Source of the DNA: Phenylobacterium sp.
Lineage (GTDB): Bacteria > Pseudomonadota > Alphaproteobacteria > Caulobacterales > Caulobacteraceae
Assembly: GCF_030693625.1 (NCBI RefSeq)
Contig: NZ_JAUYAF010000005.1
Location: 1 to 34,101, forward strand
Length of the DNA: 34,101 bases
Direction: 5' to 3'
Positions within the stretch are counted from its first letter, which is position 1, and the number at the start of each line of letters is the position of its first letter. The notes under the pieces were generated by a model. The model did not search any database, had not been told where the DNA came from, and saw only the letters and a program-made list of their open reading frames with translations. Both the position numbers and the translations under genes were made by a program. Below, in pieces: positions 23,294 to 31,952 of the stretch.

Positions 23294-25234
23294 CTAGCCG
23301 TTGGCGACGACCCGGAGGGCGGGCGCCGCGCCGGGCTTCTCGCCGCGGATCTGAGCGACCAGGTCGAAGAGCGCGCGGCGCACCTCATCGACGTCGCCCT
23401 TGTCGGCGAGGCCTTCGAGGTCGAGCAGATGGTTTGCATTGATGCGCAGGGCGGAGGAGGAAACCACCTCCATGACCTTGGGGGCGCAGGGTAGGGACCG
23501 TTCAGTTTCGTCCAGCAGGGCCTCGGTGAGCTTCTCGCCGGGACGCAGGCCGGTGATCTCGATCTCGATGTCCTTTCCGGGCGTGCGACCGGACAGGGCG
23601 ATCATCTGCCGGGCGAGGTCCATGATCCGGACGGGCTCGCCCATTTCCAGGAGGAACAGCCGCGCATGTGCGGCGTCCGCGCCCTCGGCGCAGGTCGCCG
23701 TCGCGTGCAGGACAAGCTGGGCGGCCTCCGGAATGGTCATGAAGAAGCGAGCCATGTCCTCATGGGTCACGGTGACGGGGCCGCCTCGGTCGATCTGCGA
23801 CTTGAAGATCGGCACTACAGAACCGGCCGACCCGAGAACATTTCCGAACCGGACCGCCGAGAAGCGCGTGCCCCGGCCATTCTGCTGAGCCTGGATAACC
23901 GCTTCGGCCAACCGCTTGGTGGCGCCCATCACGTTGGACGGATCCACCGCCTTGTCGGTCGAGATCAGGACCATCTGGGATGCACCGCAGGCACGCGCGC
24001 CCTCAGCCACGTTCCAGGTGCCGACCACATTGGTCAGAACCCCCTCGCATGGATGCCGCTCGACCATGGAGACGTGTTTCAGCGCCGCGGCGTGGAAGAC
24101 CAGGTCAGGTTTCTGGCGTTGGAAGCAATCGGCCACCCGGTTGGCGTTCCGCACATCCACCAGGGCCGCGTGCCGCGACAGGGTCGGAAAGGTCTCGCCC
24201 AACTCGCGGTCGATCTCGAACAACGAGGTCTCGGAAAAGTCGAGCATGGTGATGTGGCCGGCCTGGAAGGCGGCGACCTGCCGCACCAGTTCGGCGCCGA
24301 TGGAGCCGCCGGCCCCGGTGATCAGCACGCGGCGGCCGCGGATCAGGGCCTTGACCGCCTCATGGTCAAGCTCGATCGGCTCACGGGCCAGCAGCTCTTC
24401 AACGCTGATCTCGCGCATGGGAAGCAGGGCCATGCCGTCGTGCTGGGACAGCTCGACAATGGACGGCAGGCGCAGCAGCCGAATGCCGTCGTTCTTCAGC
24501 TGGCCGAGCTGATCGGCCGTGAGGCCCTTCAGGCGACCCGGTTCGTCCAGGAACAGGATGGCGCGCGGATAACGGTTCCAGCGCCTCAGGTCGGCCAGGG
24601 CCGCGGCCAGGTTGTCGATGCACTCGATGATGCAGACGCCGCGGACCTGCTGGCCCACGTCGCGGGCGTCGGGACCGACGATGCCGACCGCGGTCCAGGC
24701 GTGGTCATGACGCCGCGCGACGTCGCGTAGATAGGTGTCGGCCAGCGCCATGGGACCGATCAGCAGGAGGGACGGGGCCTGGGGCGCGCGATCGCGCACG
24801 GATTTCAGCGGCGCGAAGCTGTCCAGGGCGTGCTCGTGCAGCGCGCGGCGCATGATCCGAGCCCCCATGGAGCCCGCCATCTGGAAGATTGGGGCCATGG
24901 CGAGGACCGAGCGCGGCAGTCCGCTGGCTCGGTCAATAACAAACACCGCCAGCAGGAAGACCCCCGCAGTCAGGACAGCCGTCCTGGCGAGCACCAGGGC
25001 GTCGGGAATGGAGACATAGCGCCACGGCGACAGCTCACGTCGGAACATCGTGGAAAACACAGCAGCCAGGGCGGCGTACAGACCGATGAGTTGAACGACA
25101 TTCAGGGTGGAGAGGTCGCCATCGTCGAGCCCCACTGTGCGGCTCGACGACAGGAAGAATGCGAGGAGGAAGGCCCCAGCCGCGATCAGCGTATCGACGA
25201 CGATGGTCTGGGCTCGGTTGGCCATCTGCTCCAT
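23294..25234 (-). CDS. Membrane-bound nucleotide-sugar dehydratase (WbpM/FlaA1 family)
   Basis: A 646-residue polysaccharide biosynthesis protein of the WbpM/CapD type. Residues about 8-125 hold four membrane segments (for example TLIAAGAFLLAFFLSS and LTAGVFLLAVFVI). Residues about 150-290 form a first nucleotide-binding-like domain. The catalytic Rossmann domain starts at RRVLITGAGGSIGAELVRQ (GAGGSIG at 307-313). The active site contains STDKAVDPSNVMGATKR, where Met436 replaces the usual SDR tyrosine and Lys440 is kept, the family's S-M-K triad. HVSMVERHP and ITGLRPGEKLTEALL are further family marks. It should act on UDP-GlcNAc as a 4,6-dehydratase at the inner membrane. A second ATG (MANRAQ) lies three codons in. 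The epimerase gene follows on the same strand. Confidence 0.93.
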   Translation of the reverse strand: MEQMANRAQTIVVDTLIAAGAFLLAFFLSSSRTVGLDDGDLSTLNVVQLIGLYAALAAVFSTMFRRELSPWRYVSIPDALVLARTAVLTAGVFLLAVFVIDRASGLPRSVLAMAPIFQMAGSMGARIMRRALHEHALDSFAPLKSVRDRAPQAPSLLLIGPMALADTYLRDVARRHDHAWTAVGIVGPDARDVGQQVRGVCIIECIDNLAAALADLRRWNRYPRAILFLDEPGRLKGLTADQLGQLKNDGIRLLRLPSIVELSQHDGMALLPMREISVEELLAREPIELDHEAVKALIRGRRVLITGAGGSIGAELVRQVAAFQAGHITMLDFSETSLFEIDRELGETFPTLSRHAALVDVRNANRVADCFQRQKPDLVFHAAALKHVSMVERHPCEGVLTNVVGTWNVAEGARACGASQMVLISTDKAVDPSNVMGATKRLAEAVIQAQQNGRGTRFSAVRFGNVLGSAGSVVPIFKSQIDRGGPVTVTHEDMARFFMTIPEAAQLVLHATATCAEGADAAHARLFLLEMGEPVRIMDLARQMIALSGRTPGKDIEIEITGLRPGEKLTEALLDETERSLPCAPKVMEVVSSSALRINANHLLDLEGLADKGDVDEVRRALFDLVAQIRGEKPGAAPALRVVANG

Positions 25235-25480
25235 GAATCGCGCTCCGCTCTGGTCGTCCGACCAGCACCATAGAGGGGTGGGCGCGACCGTCCAATGAAA
25301 CTCCCCTCGCGGGAGCTATCCGCCCTGAAACGGGCAACGTCGCAGCTCTTCACCAGCACGACGTGTGATGCATCGTAGGGCTCGGCAAAGGCGAGTGAAA
25401 GGCCAGAGCCCATCCAGCCGCCCGCCTGCTGGGTCGGGCTCGTACGGCAGGGATGAATCTCCGGGCCGATGTTCGTCGCC
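25235..25480. other. Intergenic stretch upstream of the dehydratase gene
   Basis: Together with the torF terminator this makes a 307-base gap. It should contain the minus-strand promoter of the dehydratase-epimerase unit, but I could not identify convincing -35/-10 elements. No small gene or RNA is supported. Confidence 0.5.
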
Positions 25481-25481
25481 C

Positions 25482-25517
25482 GGAAAAAGAAAAGCCGCCC
25501 CTGCGAGGGGGCGGCTT
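25482..25517 (-). terminator. Rho-independent terminator of the TorF porin gene
   Basis: On the minus strand the 10-base arms AAGCCGCCCC and GGGGCGGCTT (plus coordinates 25508-25517 and 25492-25501) enclose a 6-base loop. They are followed by TTCTTTTTCC, a good T-tract. It begins 25 bases after the porin stop. Confidence 0.92.
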
Positions 25518-25541
25518 CCCAGATCGTCGCGTGTGCGAAGC

Positions 25542-26234
25542 TTAGAAGCTGGCCTTCACGCCCAGAACGACCTTCGACTCATAGATGTCGCCGAAGCCGT
25601 GTTCGTCGGTGTCATGGTAGCGCAGGTCGAAGCCCACGGTGTCGTTGAGGGCATAGCTCACACCCAGGTTCCAGGTGTTGTAGTCAGCCGGGCCTTCGAT
25701 TTCCTGGTGGCCGACGGCGCCGGAAACCGAAACCTTCTCGGCGACCGGGACGGCGCCGTTGACTTCATAGTAGGTGGCCTTGCCGGTCTTGCCGAAGAAC
25801 TCGGGCGAATAGAAGACCAGGGCGCCGACGGTGGCCGGACCCACGGCGGTCGAGGCCGCAGCCTTGTACTCGACGTAGTCTTCGTGGCTGCCGGTCGGCT
25901 GATTGGTGTAGCCGTAGTAGTAGACCCCGAAGTCGAGGTTCACGACGCCGATGGTCGGCTTGATGCCGGCATAGATGTCGTATTCCAGGTCCGTGCCGTT
26001 GCCGAACTCGACATTGGACACCCAGACGCCGGCATAGCCGATGCCGTACAGGGTGGCGTCGGCGCCGCCGAAGATCTGGCCTTCGTTATCGGTCTGGCTG
26101 ACACCGCGGAACACATAGTCCGTCGCGGCGCCGAGGTTGAAGGACAGCGCGATGTCTTCATCGGCCGCGAGAGCGCTTCCACCCATGGCGGCGGTGGCCG
26201 CGGCGGCGACAAGCATGGTCTTCAGAATGTTCAT
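25542..26234 (-). CDS. TorF family putative porin
   Basis: A 230-residue outer-membrane beta-barrel. The signal peptide MNILKTMLVAAAATAAMGGS ends at SALA|ADED. The mature part opens with the family block LSFNLGAATDYVFRGVSQTD, continues with alternating aromatic strands (GYAGVWVSNVEFGNGTDLEY, VNLDFGVYYYGYTN, NTWNLGVSYALND) and ends in a C-terminal Phe (VVLGVKASF), as needed for barrel assembly. This is the TIGR02001 / TorF type seen widely in proteobacteria; the transported solute is not known. AAGGGG lies about 9 bases upstream of the ATG. A strong intrinsic terminator follows, and both neighbours are separated by 200-300 bases, so it is probably a single-gene, well-expressed unit. Confidence 0.93.
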   Translation of the reverse strand: MNILKTMLVAAAATAAMGGSALAADEDIALSFNLGAATDYVFRGVSQTDNEGQIFGGADATLYGIGYAGVWVSNVEFGNGTDLEYDIYAGIKPTIGVVNLDFGVYYYGYTNQPTGSHEDYVEYKAAASTAVGPATVGALVFYSPEFFGKTGKATYYEVNGAVPVAEKVSVSGAVGHQEIEGPADYNTWNLGVSYALNDTVGFDLRYHDTDEHGFGDIYESKVVLGVKASF

Positions 26235-26441
26235 TTTCGTTATCCCCTTATATCCAGCCGAGCTTCGCCCAACCGTCGCCGGAGATCGCCAGTTGAAGAC
26301 CTCCAGATCAACGCAGGGCGAAGCCGCAGCGCGCCCTAGCTACTCGCTGCGCGAAATTTGTGCGTCAACAGCGGCGGGCGCCGTGCAATTAGGCGCCAAG
26401 CTGTGCCTTGGACGCCACGGTCACGCTTTGCGGGTCAAGCC

Positions 26442-27245
26442 TCAACGCATCGCCAGCGGCGAATAGTTCAGGTGAGTCCCCGCATCCACCAGCAGGGTCT
26501 CGCCGGTGACGTGTTTCGATGCAGGGGCGGCGAGGAACACCGCGGCGCCGGCGATATCCTCGGCCGTCGAGGCGGCCTTGAGGGGGGTGGAGGCGGCTGC
26601 GCCGTCGCGCATCTTCTGGGCGCGCTCTGCCCCGACGCCCTTGCCGAACCAGGGGGTGTCGATGAACCCGGGGCAGATGGCGTTGACCCGGATCTTGGGC
26701 GCCAGGGCCCGGGCGAGGGACAGGGTCATGGTGGTGAGCGCCCCCTTTGAGGCGGCGTAGGGCACCGACGAGCCAATCCCGGCGACGCCGGCGATCGACG
26801 AAGTGTTGACCACGGCGCCTGGTTGGGGCGCCGCCTCCAGCAGGACCCGCGCGGCCCGGACCATCTGGTAGGCGCCCACGACATTCACACTATAGAGGCG
26901 CAGGAAGTCGTCGGCGGTCACAGCGTCCAGATCGGCGTGGTTGGGCGCAAATTTCGTCACGCCGGCATTGTTGAACAGGGCGTCGATGCGGCCGAAGGGC
27001 TCGGCCGCCGCGGCGATTTTGCGGCAATCGTCGTCGGAGGCGACATCGCCCTGCACGACAATGGCTTTTGCGCCGTGCGCCTCGACCTGGCGGGCGGTCT
27101 CGGCGGCCTCATCGGCGCTGGACGCGTAGTTGATGATCACCGCCGCAGCGCCGCGGCTGGCGGTCTCCACGGCTATGGCGCGACCCAGGCCGGTGGAGGC
27201 GCCGGTCACCACGACCACGAAATCTTGGAAATCCTTGCCGCTCAT
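26442..27245 (-). CDS. SDR family oxidoreductase
   Basis: A 267-residue classical short-chain dehydrogenase/reductase. The cofactor motif is VTGASTGLGRAIA (TGxxxGxG at 14-21), with NNAGV at 92-96 and a structural Asn at 121. The catalytic residues are Ser150, Tyr163 and Lys167 in VNTSSIAGVAG and YAASKGAL. The C-terminal part has CPGFIDTPWFGKGVG and the usual ending GETLLVDAGTHL. The region after the second beta strand (INYASSADEAAETARQVEAH) resembles FabG-like enzymes that prefer NADP. The substrate is unknown. The ATG at 27245 has AGGGAGAG upstream; the frame stays open much further upstream but is antisense to queF there. It is divergent from queF, with 96 bases between the starts. Confidence 0.92.
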   Translation of the reverse strand: MSGKDFQDFVVVVTGASTGLGRAIAVETASRGAAAVIINYASSADEAAETARQVEAHGAKAIVVQGDVASDDDCRKIAAAAEPFGRIDALFNNAGVTKFAPNHADLDAVTADDFLRLYSVNVVGAYQMVRAARVLLEAAPQPGAVVNTSSIAGVAGIGSSVPYAASKGALTTMTLSLARALAPKIRVNAICPGFIDTPWFGKGVGAERAQKMRDGAAASTPLKAASTAEDIAGAAVFLAAPASKHVTGETLLVDAGTHLNYSPLAMR

Positions 27246-27341
27246 CGCGCGTTCTCTCCCTGAAGCTTTGGGCTGTGATAGCGCCTCGCCGCGTTGGAGT
27301 CTCTGTTGCGGGGCCGGCTTGCGGGGCGTAAAGCGCCCGCC

Positions 27342-27797
27342 ATGGACGAGACCCACCTGACCCAACTCGGCCGCGAAGTCCGCGGCTTCGACTCGCCGGA
27401 GGAGGCCGTTCTGGAGCGGGTCCCCAACCCGCAGGCCGACACGCTGTATCTGGCGCGCTTCACGGTTCCGGAGTTCACCTCGCTCTGCCCGGTGACCGGC
27501 CAGCCCGACTTCGCGCACCTGGTGATCGACTATGCGCCGGGACCCTGGCTGATCGAGTCGAAATCTCTGAAGCTGTATCTCGGGTCTTTTCGCAACCATG
27601 GCGCCTTCCACGAGGACTGCACCGTCGCCATCGGCCGCAAGATCGTCGAGGTGGCTGAGCCCGTCTGGCTGCGGATCGGCGGCTACTGGTTCCCCCGTGG
27701 CGGTATCCCCATCGACGTTTTCTGGCAGAGCGGCCGCGCTCCGGCCGACCTCTGGCTGCCGGATCAAGGTGTTGCGACCTATCGCGGTCGCGGCTGA
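27342..27797 (+). CDS. queF: NADPH-dependent preQ0 reductase (QueF)
   Basis: A 151-residue unimodular QueF that reduces the nitrile of 7-cyano-7-deazaguanine to 7-aminomethyl-7-deazaguanine with two NADPH in queuosine synthesis. The active-site cysteine is Cys49 in [15 protein letters not shown] with Asp56. The QueF NADPH motif is [15 protein letters not shown] (Glu72-Ser-Lys), and the substrate-binding pair is His90-Glu91 in FHEDC. The protein is of normal length for the short family type and belongs to the T-fold superfamily. The ATG at 27342 lacks a strong ribosome binding site. The other queuosine genes are not nearby, and queF is divergent from the SDR gene. Confidence 0.96.
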   Translation: MDETHLTQLGREVRGFDSPEEAVLERVPNPQADTLYLARFTVPEFTSLCPVTGQPDFAHLVIDYAPGPWLIESKSLKLYLGSFRNHGAFHEDCTVAIGRKIVEVAEPVWLRIGGYWFPRGGIPIDVFWQSGRAPADLWLPDQGVATYRGRG

Positions 27798-28118
27798 CGA
27801 GTTTAAAGGCGGCGATAGTCGCTGCTGCTGATGTCTGACCGTGTAGTGGAAGGTCAAACGCCAAGCGTCACAGTAGACAGGGGCCGATGTTCACCGCGAA
27901 CGTTCGGTCTCCGGCGGCGGAAGGAGCCGCGAGCGCGCGCCTGTAGCGCTCGAATCAACCGTCGACTAGCCGACGCCGCGAAAATGGGATAAGGCTTAAT
28001 CGCCCAACTCTCCTCGGGCGTGTCACACTTCAGGCCGGGCGGCGACCCTTCGCCGTCCGGCCGTCGTGTTTCAGGCGACCTGGCAGGCCCGATCAGAGCT
28101 GCGGACCGGCCGCGGGCT
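27798..28118. other. Gap of 321 bases between queF and the CehA-like gene
   Basis: This is the region where the convergent queF and CehA-like transcripts meet. I see no supported gene in it. Its main content is the long hairpin at 28033-28062, listed separately. A minus-strand frame reaching 28291 is antisense to the CehA-like gene and has no recognisable domain. Confidence 0.6.
28033..28062. terminator. Long GC hairpin after the CehA-like gene
   Basis: The arms GGCCGGGCGGCG (28033-28044) and CGCCGTCCGGCC (28051-28062) pair over 12 positions with one G-T wobble and a 6-base loop. It lies 57-86 bases beyond the minus-strand stop. There is no T-tract on the minus strand and only GTCGTGTTT on the plus strand. 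It is probably a 3'-end hairpin for the minus-strand transcript or for both convergent ones. Confidence 0.45.
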
Positions 28119-29618
28119 TCACCGAGGCGGGACCAGGTAGACGGGGTTGCCAAGCAACCGGAGGCGGCCATCGGCGCCTCGCACGTCGACCCGCAACCAG
28201 TGGGCGGCGCCGTCCGCCTTAATCTGGAAGGACAGTGTCTGGTCCTGGCTGGTGATGTCCAGCCGACGCACGGCTGCGAGACTTGCGCCATCGCCCCTCA
28301 ATTCGACGACGCCGCCGGCGACCCCGCTCACGTGAACCTGCAACAGAACGGCGTCACCGGCCTGCGCGAGCAACTGGTCGCCCATCTGAGCCGTCTGATC
28401 GCCCAGGGTCGCGGTGACCTCCAGCAGGCGTTCACCCTCGCCTTCGACGTCGATGAAGACATGGCCCCGGCGCAGGCCCTCAAGGATGGAGACCTGCGAC
28501 AGGTCCGCCGCATGGACCACTGTGGTCGGATAGCCGATGGCGCCCGGCTTGGTGGGACTCAGTCCGGTGTCGTGGTTGTCGGAGCCGCCGACGGCCGTGA
28601 TCCGGTGACCGGCGTTCAGCCGCGCCTCCCAGAACGGAATGCCCGACACCGCGCTTTCGGCGCCGCCCGGGAAGGCGAGGGATCCGCCGTTCACCACCTC
28701 GATGGCCTGGATGCGGGCGAAGTCCGTGGGCTTGGCCACCCAGCCGCAGCCCATGCAGAGCTCGCCCGACGGAAGGCCGGGGTGATTGATGGATATGAGC
28801 CCCCCGGCCTTCTCCACCTGACCCTGCAGTGTGGTCAGGTCCTGCGCGCGGGGCGAACCGAGCTGGAAGTCGAGGAAGCCGGTCGGGCCAAACACGTTGG
28901 CGTGGCCCTGGAAGGTGGTGACCTCGCGTCCGGGGAGCAGGAGGAGGTCGTCGAAATAGGGCGCCAGCTCGCGCAAGGCCTGATTCTGCGATGTCGCGTT
29001 GTGGTCGGTCACCGAAATGAAATCGAGGCCCCGGGCCGCAGCGGCTTCCAGCGTCCTGAACACCGGGCAGGGGACTCTGTGGCCCTTGCGCGACGCGCAG
29101 GCGCCATCGGAATGGGCGGTATGGACGTGCAGGTCGCCGCGGAACCAGGCGGGACCGGGCTTCACCGCTGTCGACTGGAATCCGCCGAACGCCGCGCCCC
29201 GCTCGAAATAGACGCGCGCGGTGTATTCGGCCTGCGCGCCCTCACGCAGGTTGGGGACGCCCAGGACCAGCTTCCACTCTCCGGAGGGCAGCGGTCCGGG
29301 GAGATATGAGGCGGTCGCCTCGGCTTCCGAGACGGTGAAACGGGTCTTGTTCCCACCGCTCCAGCCGCGAAACCGCTGGGGATCACGCAGGCCCAGGTCG
29401 ATGACAGACTTCTGATCCTTGCCGGTGTGCTCGAATTCCACGGTTAGCCGCGTCGTTCCGGCCGGGACGTGGAACGGAACCTCCCGGTAGGTCTGGTGAT
29501 CGGCCGCCGTCATGACGCCGCGAAGCGTGGCGTCGGGAGCCCGCGCGGCTGACGCTCCGCCGCCCGCAAGCGCGACGCAGACCGCGACGATCGCCGCCAG
29601 GGATCGGAAAGGGATCAT
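28119..29618 (-). CDS. Secreted CehA/McbA-type PHP metallohydrolase
   Basis: A 499-residue exported protein. The signal peptide is MIPFRSLAAIVAVCVALAGG, ending near GASA. Residues about 35-150 form a beta-rich domain (for example VPAGTTRLTVEFEHTG). A PHP-type metallohydrolase domain follows, with HVH (His164, His166) in RGDLHVHTAHSDG, TDHN (205-208), Glu232 and His239 in LLPGREVTTFQGHANVFG, NHPG (His279) and GSDNHD (347-350). These are the usual three-metal ligands. A further beta domain ends the protein. Named relatives, CehA and McbA, hydrolyse carbamate pesticides, but most are uncharacterised phosphoesterase-like proteins. Four cysteines (two in ACASRKGHRVPCP, two in CMGCGW) could form disulfides in the periplasm. 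I chose the ATG at 29618; a GTG four codons upstream is possible, and neither has a clear ribosome binding site. Confidence 0.88.
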   Translation of the reverse strand: MIPFRSLAAIVAVCVALAGGGASAARAPDATLRGVMTAADHQTYREVPFHVPAGTTRLTVEFEHTGKDQKSVIDLGLRDPQRFRGWSGGNKTRFTVSEAEATASYLPGPLPSGEWKLVLGVPNLREGAQAEYTARVYFERGAAFGGFQSTAVKPGPAWFRGDLHVHTAHSDGACASRKGHRVPCPVFRTLEAAAARGLDFISVTDHNATSQNQALRELAPYFDDLLLLPGREVTTFQGHANVFGPTGFLDFQLGSPRAQDLTTLQGQVEKAGGLISINHPGLPSGELCMGCGWVAKPTDFARIQAIEVVNGGSLAFPGGAESAVSGIPFWEARLNAGHRITAVGGSDNHDTGLSPTKPGAIGYPTTVVHAADLSQVSILEGLRRGHVFIDVEGEGERLLEVTATLGDQTAQMGDQLLAQAGDAVLLQVHVSGVAGGVVELRGDGASLAAVRRLDITSQDQTLSFQIKADGAAHWLRVDVRGADGRLRLLGNPVYLVPPR

Positions 29619-29724
29619 GACAACCGCCACTCTATAGCCACCCGCGAGGCTCGGCCAAGCTCCCGATCCCCGGCGGCGCAGCCCGGTCTCGCAGGATTGG
29701 AGGGGCCGGGATGCCGACGACGTG

Positions 29725-30336
29725 TCAGGGCCGCCAGGCCGTTATCAAGGCGGCGACGTCAGGCCGCTCGCGTTCCTGCGGGGGCTCCTTGGGGGTGCCC
29801 AGGAATATGTAGCCCGCCACCTTTTCCGCAGGCTCCAGGCCCAGGATCGCCTTGGCCTCGTCATCATAGGCGTACCAGTCGGTGATCCAGTTGGCGCCGT
29901 AGCCAAGAGCCTGAGCGGCGTAGAGCAGGGTCGTGCACACCGCGCCGACCGAGAGCAGTTGCTCCCATTCGGGGATTTCACCCGCCTGGGGCCGCGAGAC
30001 CACCGCCACGCAGAGGGGTGGGATTTTCAGCTTGCCGAGCTTGGCGGCGGCCCGGGCGTCGCCGCGGGAATTGGCCAAGGCCTCCAGGCGATCGGCGAAG
30101 ACCGCCTTGGCGGCCGGCTCCAGGATGATGAAACGCCAGGGCGCCAGTTTGCCGTGGTCAGGCACGCGCGCTGCGAGCTGCAGCAAGGCGTCCAGTTCGC
30201 TGGCCGTGGGAGCGGGCTCGGCCAGGGTCACCGCCGAGGCCGAGCGTCGGGTGGCCAGGAAGGCCAGCACTTCGGGCGCGGGGTGTTGCGGGGCCGGCTG
30301 GCCGAAGAGCGGGGCGGCGGGAAGCGACAGGGTCAT
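29725..30336 (-). CDS. Nitroreductase family protein (YdjA-like)
   Basis: A 203-residue FMN-dependent nitroreductase-fold protein. FMN-binding landmarks are ATRRSASAVTLAEP (residues about 28-41), the YdjA-type LAARVPDHGKLAPWRFIILE and the C-terminal GLEPAEKVAGYIFLGTPKEP. The loop SVGAVCTTLLYAAQALGYGA is the family's dimer helix, and WITDWYAYDDE is also YdjA-like. Such enzymes reduce nitro compounds or quinones with NAD(P)H, but the natural substrate of YdjA-type members is unknown. The ATG at 30336 is used. It is divergent from the Nudix gene, with 78 bases between the starts, and lies 107 bases upstream of the CehA-like start on the same strand. No frameshift or truncation is seen. Confidence 0.92.
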   Translation of the reverse strand: MTLSLPAAPLFGQPAPQHPAPEVLAFLATRRSASAVTLAEPAPTASELDALLQLAARVPDHGKLAPWRFIILEPAAKAVFADRLEALANSRGDARAAAKLGKLKIPPLCVAVVSRPQAGEIPEWEQLLSVGAVCTTLLYAAQALGYGANWITDWYAYDDEAKAILGLEPAEKVAGYIFLGTPKEPPQERERPDVAALITAWRP

Positions 30337-30414
30337 CTCAAAGCGCGCCTCATTAGGAAAGCCGATAGGGGAGTTCTCTTACTATGGGGGTGGTTTCGCA
30401 AGCTAGTTGAGAAC

Positions 30415-31029
30415 ATGTCGCAAAAACCAGACTGGCTTGTCGCCCACGGGAAGCCCTGGCGCAGGGGACCGCCCCGCCCGATCTATGACAATCCCTGGAT
30501 CAGCCTGACCGAGTACGACGCCGTCGCCCCGACCGGGGCGGACGCGCTGTATGGCGTGGTGGGCTTCAAGAATTTCGCCCTGGCCATCCTGCCGGTCCAT
30601 GATGACGGCACGATCACCCTGGTGGGCCAGAACCGACTGCCCTGCGACGACTACAGCTGGGAGATTCCCGAGGGCGGCGGGCCGCTGGCCGACGATCCCC
30701 TGGAGAGCGCCAAGCGCGAACTGCTGGAAGAAACCGGTCTGGCCGCGGCCCGTTGGCGGGAGATCCTGCGGATGCAGCTCTCCAACTCGGTCACCGACGA
30801 ACAGGCTTTCGGATACCTCGCCACGGGCCTGAGCCAGGTCCACGCCGAGCCGCAGGGCGACGGCACCGAAGATATCCTGAGGGCGCGCGTACCTTTTCGG
30901 GAAGCGCTGGACGCCGCGATCGGGGGTTATATGCGCGACGCCCTGACGGTTGCGATGCTGCTGCGGGGCTACCACATGGCCAGGGAGGGCGCATTGCCGC
31001 GCGAACTCTCGGCGGCCATGCTAGGATAA
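30415..31029 (+). CDS. Nudix hydrolase (ADP-ribose pyrophosphatase-like)
   Basis: A 204-residue Nudix protein that would hydrolyse a nucleoside diphosphate linked to another group. The Nudix box spans residues around 84-106 and includes GGGPLADDPLESAK followed by RELLEETGL. The RE-x2-EE-x-G catalytic core is intact, but the first conserved Glu of the G-x5-E part is Asp here. Upstream, FALAILPVHDDGTITLVGQN and YSWEIPEGG fit the ADP-ribose / NUDT5-like group, although the substrate is not proven. The N-terminal 35 residues (RRGPPRPIYDNPWISLTEYD) are also typical of that group. The ATG at 30415 lacks a strong ribosome binding site. It is followed closely by cysE (start 28 bases after the stop), so the two may be co-transcribed. 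Confidence 0.9.
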   Translation: MSQKPDWLVAHGKPWRRGPPRPIYDNPWISLTEYDAVAPTGADALYGVVGFKNFALAILPVHDDGTITLVGQNRLPCDDYSWEIPEGGGPLADDPLESAKRELLEETGLAAARWREILRMQLSNSVTDEQAFGYLATGLSQVHAEPQGDGTEDILRARVPFREALDAAIGGYMRDALTVAMLLRGYHMAREGALPRELSAAMLG

Positions 31030-31057
31030 GAGGAACGTCATGGGACGGGAGGAACCG

Positions 31058-31888
31058 ATGAGCCAGCGTCTGGAAGTCATCGACCCGGCATCACCGCCGC
31101 CGGTCTGGGCCGCACTGCGCAACGAAGCCGAGCGGGCCGCCCAGTCGGAACCCGCGCTGGCCTCGCTGCTGAACGCCGTGGTGCTGAGCCACCACGACCT
31201 GGGCGCAGCGTTGAGCTACCAGCTGGCTCGCAAGCTGGGCGACCAGGAACTGCGCGCCATGAGCCTGCGGGAACTGGCCGACGCCGCCTACAAGTCCGAC
31301 CCCAAGCTCGTGGACATCGCCGAGGCCGACCTGAAGGCGGTGTTCGAGCGGGACCCGGCCTGCAAGGGCTATGTCCAGCCGTTCCTGTTCTTCAAGGGCT
31401 TCCAGGCCCTCCAGGCCCAGCGCGTGGCGCACTGGCTGTGGGGTCAGGGCCGCGAGACCATCGCGCTCTATCTGCAGAGCCGGATGAGCGAGATTTTCCA
31501 GGTGGATATCCACCCGGCGACCCAGATCGGCTCGGGCGTGTTCATCGACCACGGCACCGGCATCGTCATCGGCGAGACCGCGGTGATCGGCGACGACGTC
31601 TCCATGATGCAGGACGTAACCCTGGGCGGCACGGGCGCCGAGCGGGGTGATCGCCACCCCAAGATCGGCAAGGGCGTTCTGCTGAGCGCTGGGGCCAAGG
31701 TGCTCGGCAATATCCTCATCGGCGACTACGCCAAGATCGCCGCCGGTTCGGTGGTGCTGAAGCCGGTTCCGGCCCATTGCACGGCGGCCGGCGTGCCGGC
31801 CCGCCTGGTCAACTGCCCGACCTGCGAGGAGCCTGCCCGCAGCATGGACCACACCCTGGCCGACGCCGTGTACGACTACGTCATCTGA
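31058..31888 (+). CDS. cysE: Serine O-acetyltransferase
   Basis: A 276-residue serine acetyltransferase making O-acetylserine from serine and acetyl-CoA, the first step of cysteine synthesis. The N-terminal SATase helical domain includes LSHHDLGAALSYQLARKLGD and FFKGFQALQAQRVAHWLW. The left-handed beta-helix has hexapeptide repeats from DIHPATQIGSGVFIDHGTGI through VTLGGTGAERGDRHPKIG to AGVPARLV. The catalytic His lies in FIDHGTG and its partner Asp in VDIHP. I chose the ATG at 31058 because GGGAGG lies upstream at good spacing. An ATG at 31040 with its own AGAGGAA is also possible and would add six residues. The tail ends in Ile, as needed for docking into cysteine synthase. The DUF3126 gene follows. 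Confidence 0.96.
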   Translation: MSQRLEVIDPASPPPVWAALRNEAERAAQSEPALASLLNAVVLSHHDLGAALSYQLARKLGDQELRAMSLRELADAAYKSDPKLVDIAEADLKAVFERDPACKGYVQPFLFFKGFQALQAQRVAHWLWGQGRETIALYLQSRMSEIFQVDIHPATQIGSGVFIDHGTGIVIGETAVIGDDVSMMQDVTLGGTGAERGDRHPKIGKGVLLSAGAKVLGNILIGDYAKIAAGSVVLKPVPAHCTAAGVPARLVNCPTCEEPARSMDHTLADAVYDYVI

Positions 31889-31952
31889 CGGTTTTACGTG
31901 CAGGCCGCGACCAGCTAGGTTCCGCGGCTGTTGAATCGCCGAGGAGATGGCC

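Noticed and set aside
27992..28005. Possible CtrA half-site (TTAA) in the queF downstream gap
   Set aside because: The second TTAA at the required 7-base spacing is absent; other isolated TTAA sequences (near 1863, 14982 and 18600) fail in the same way.
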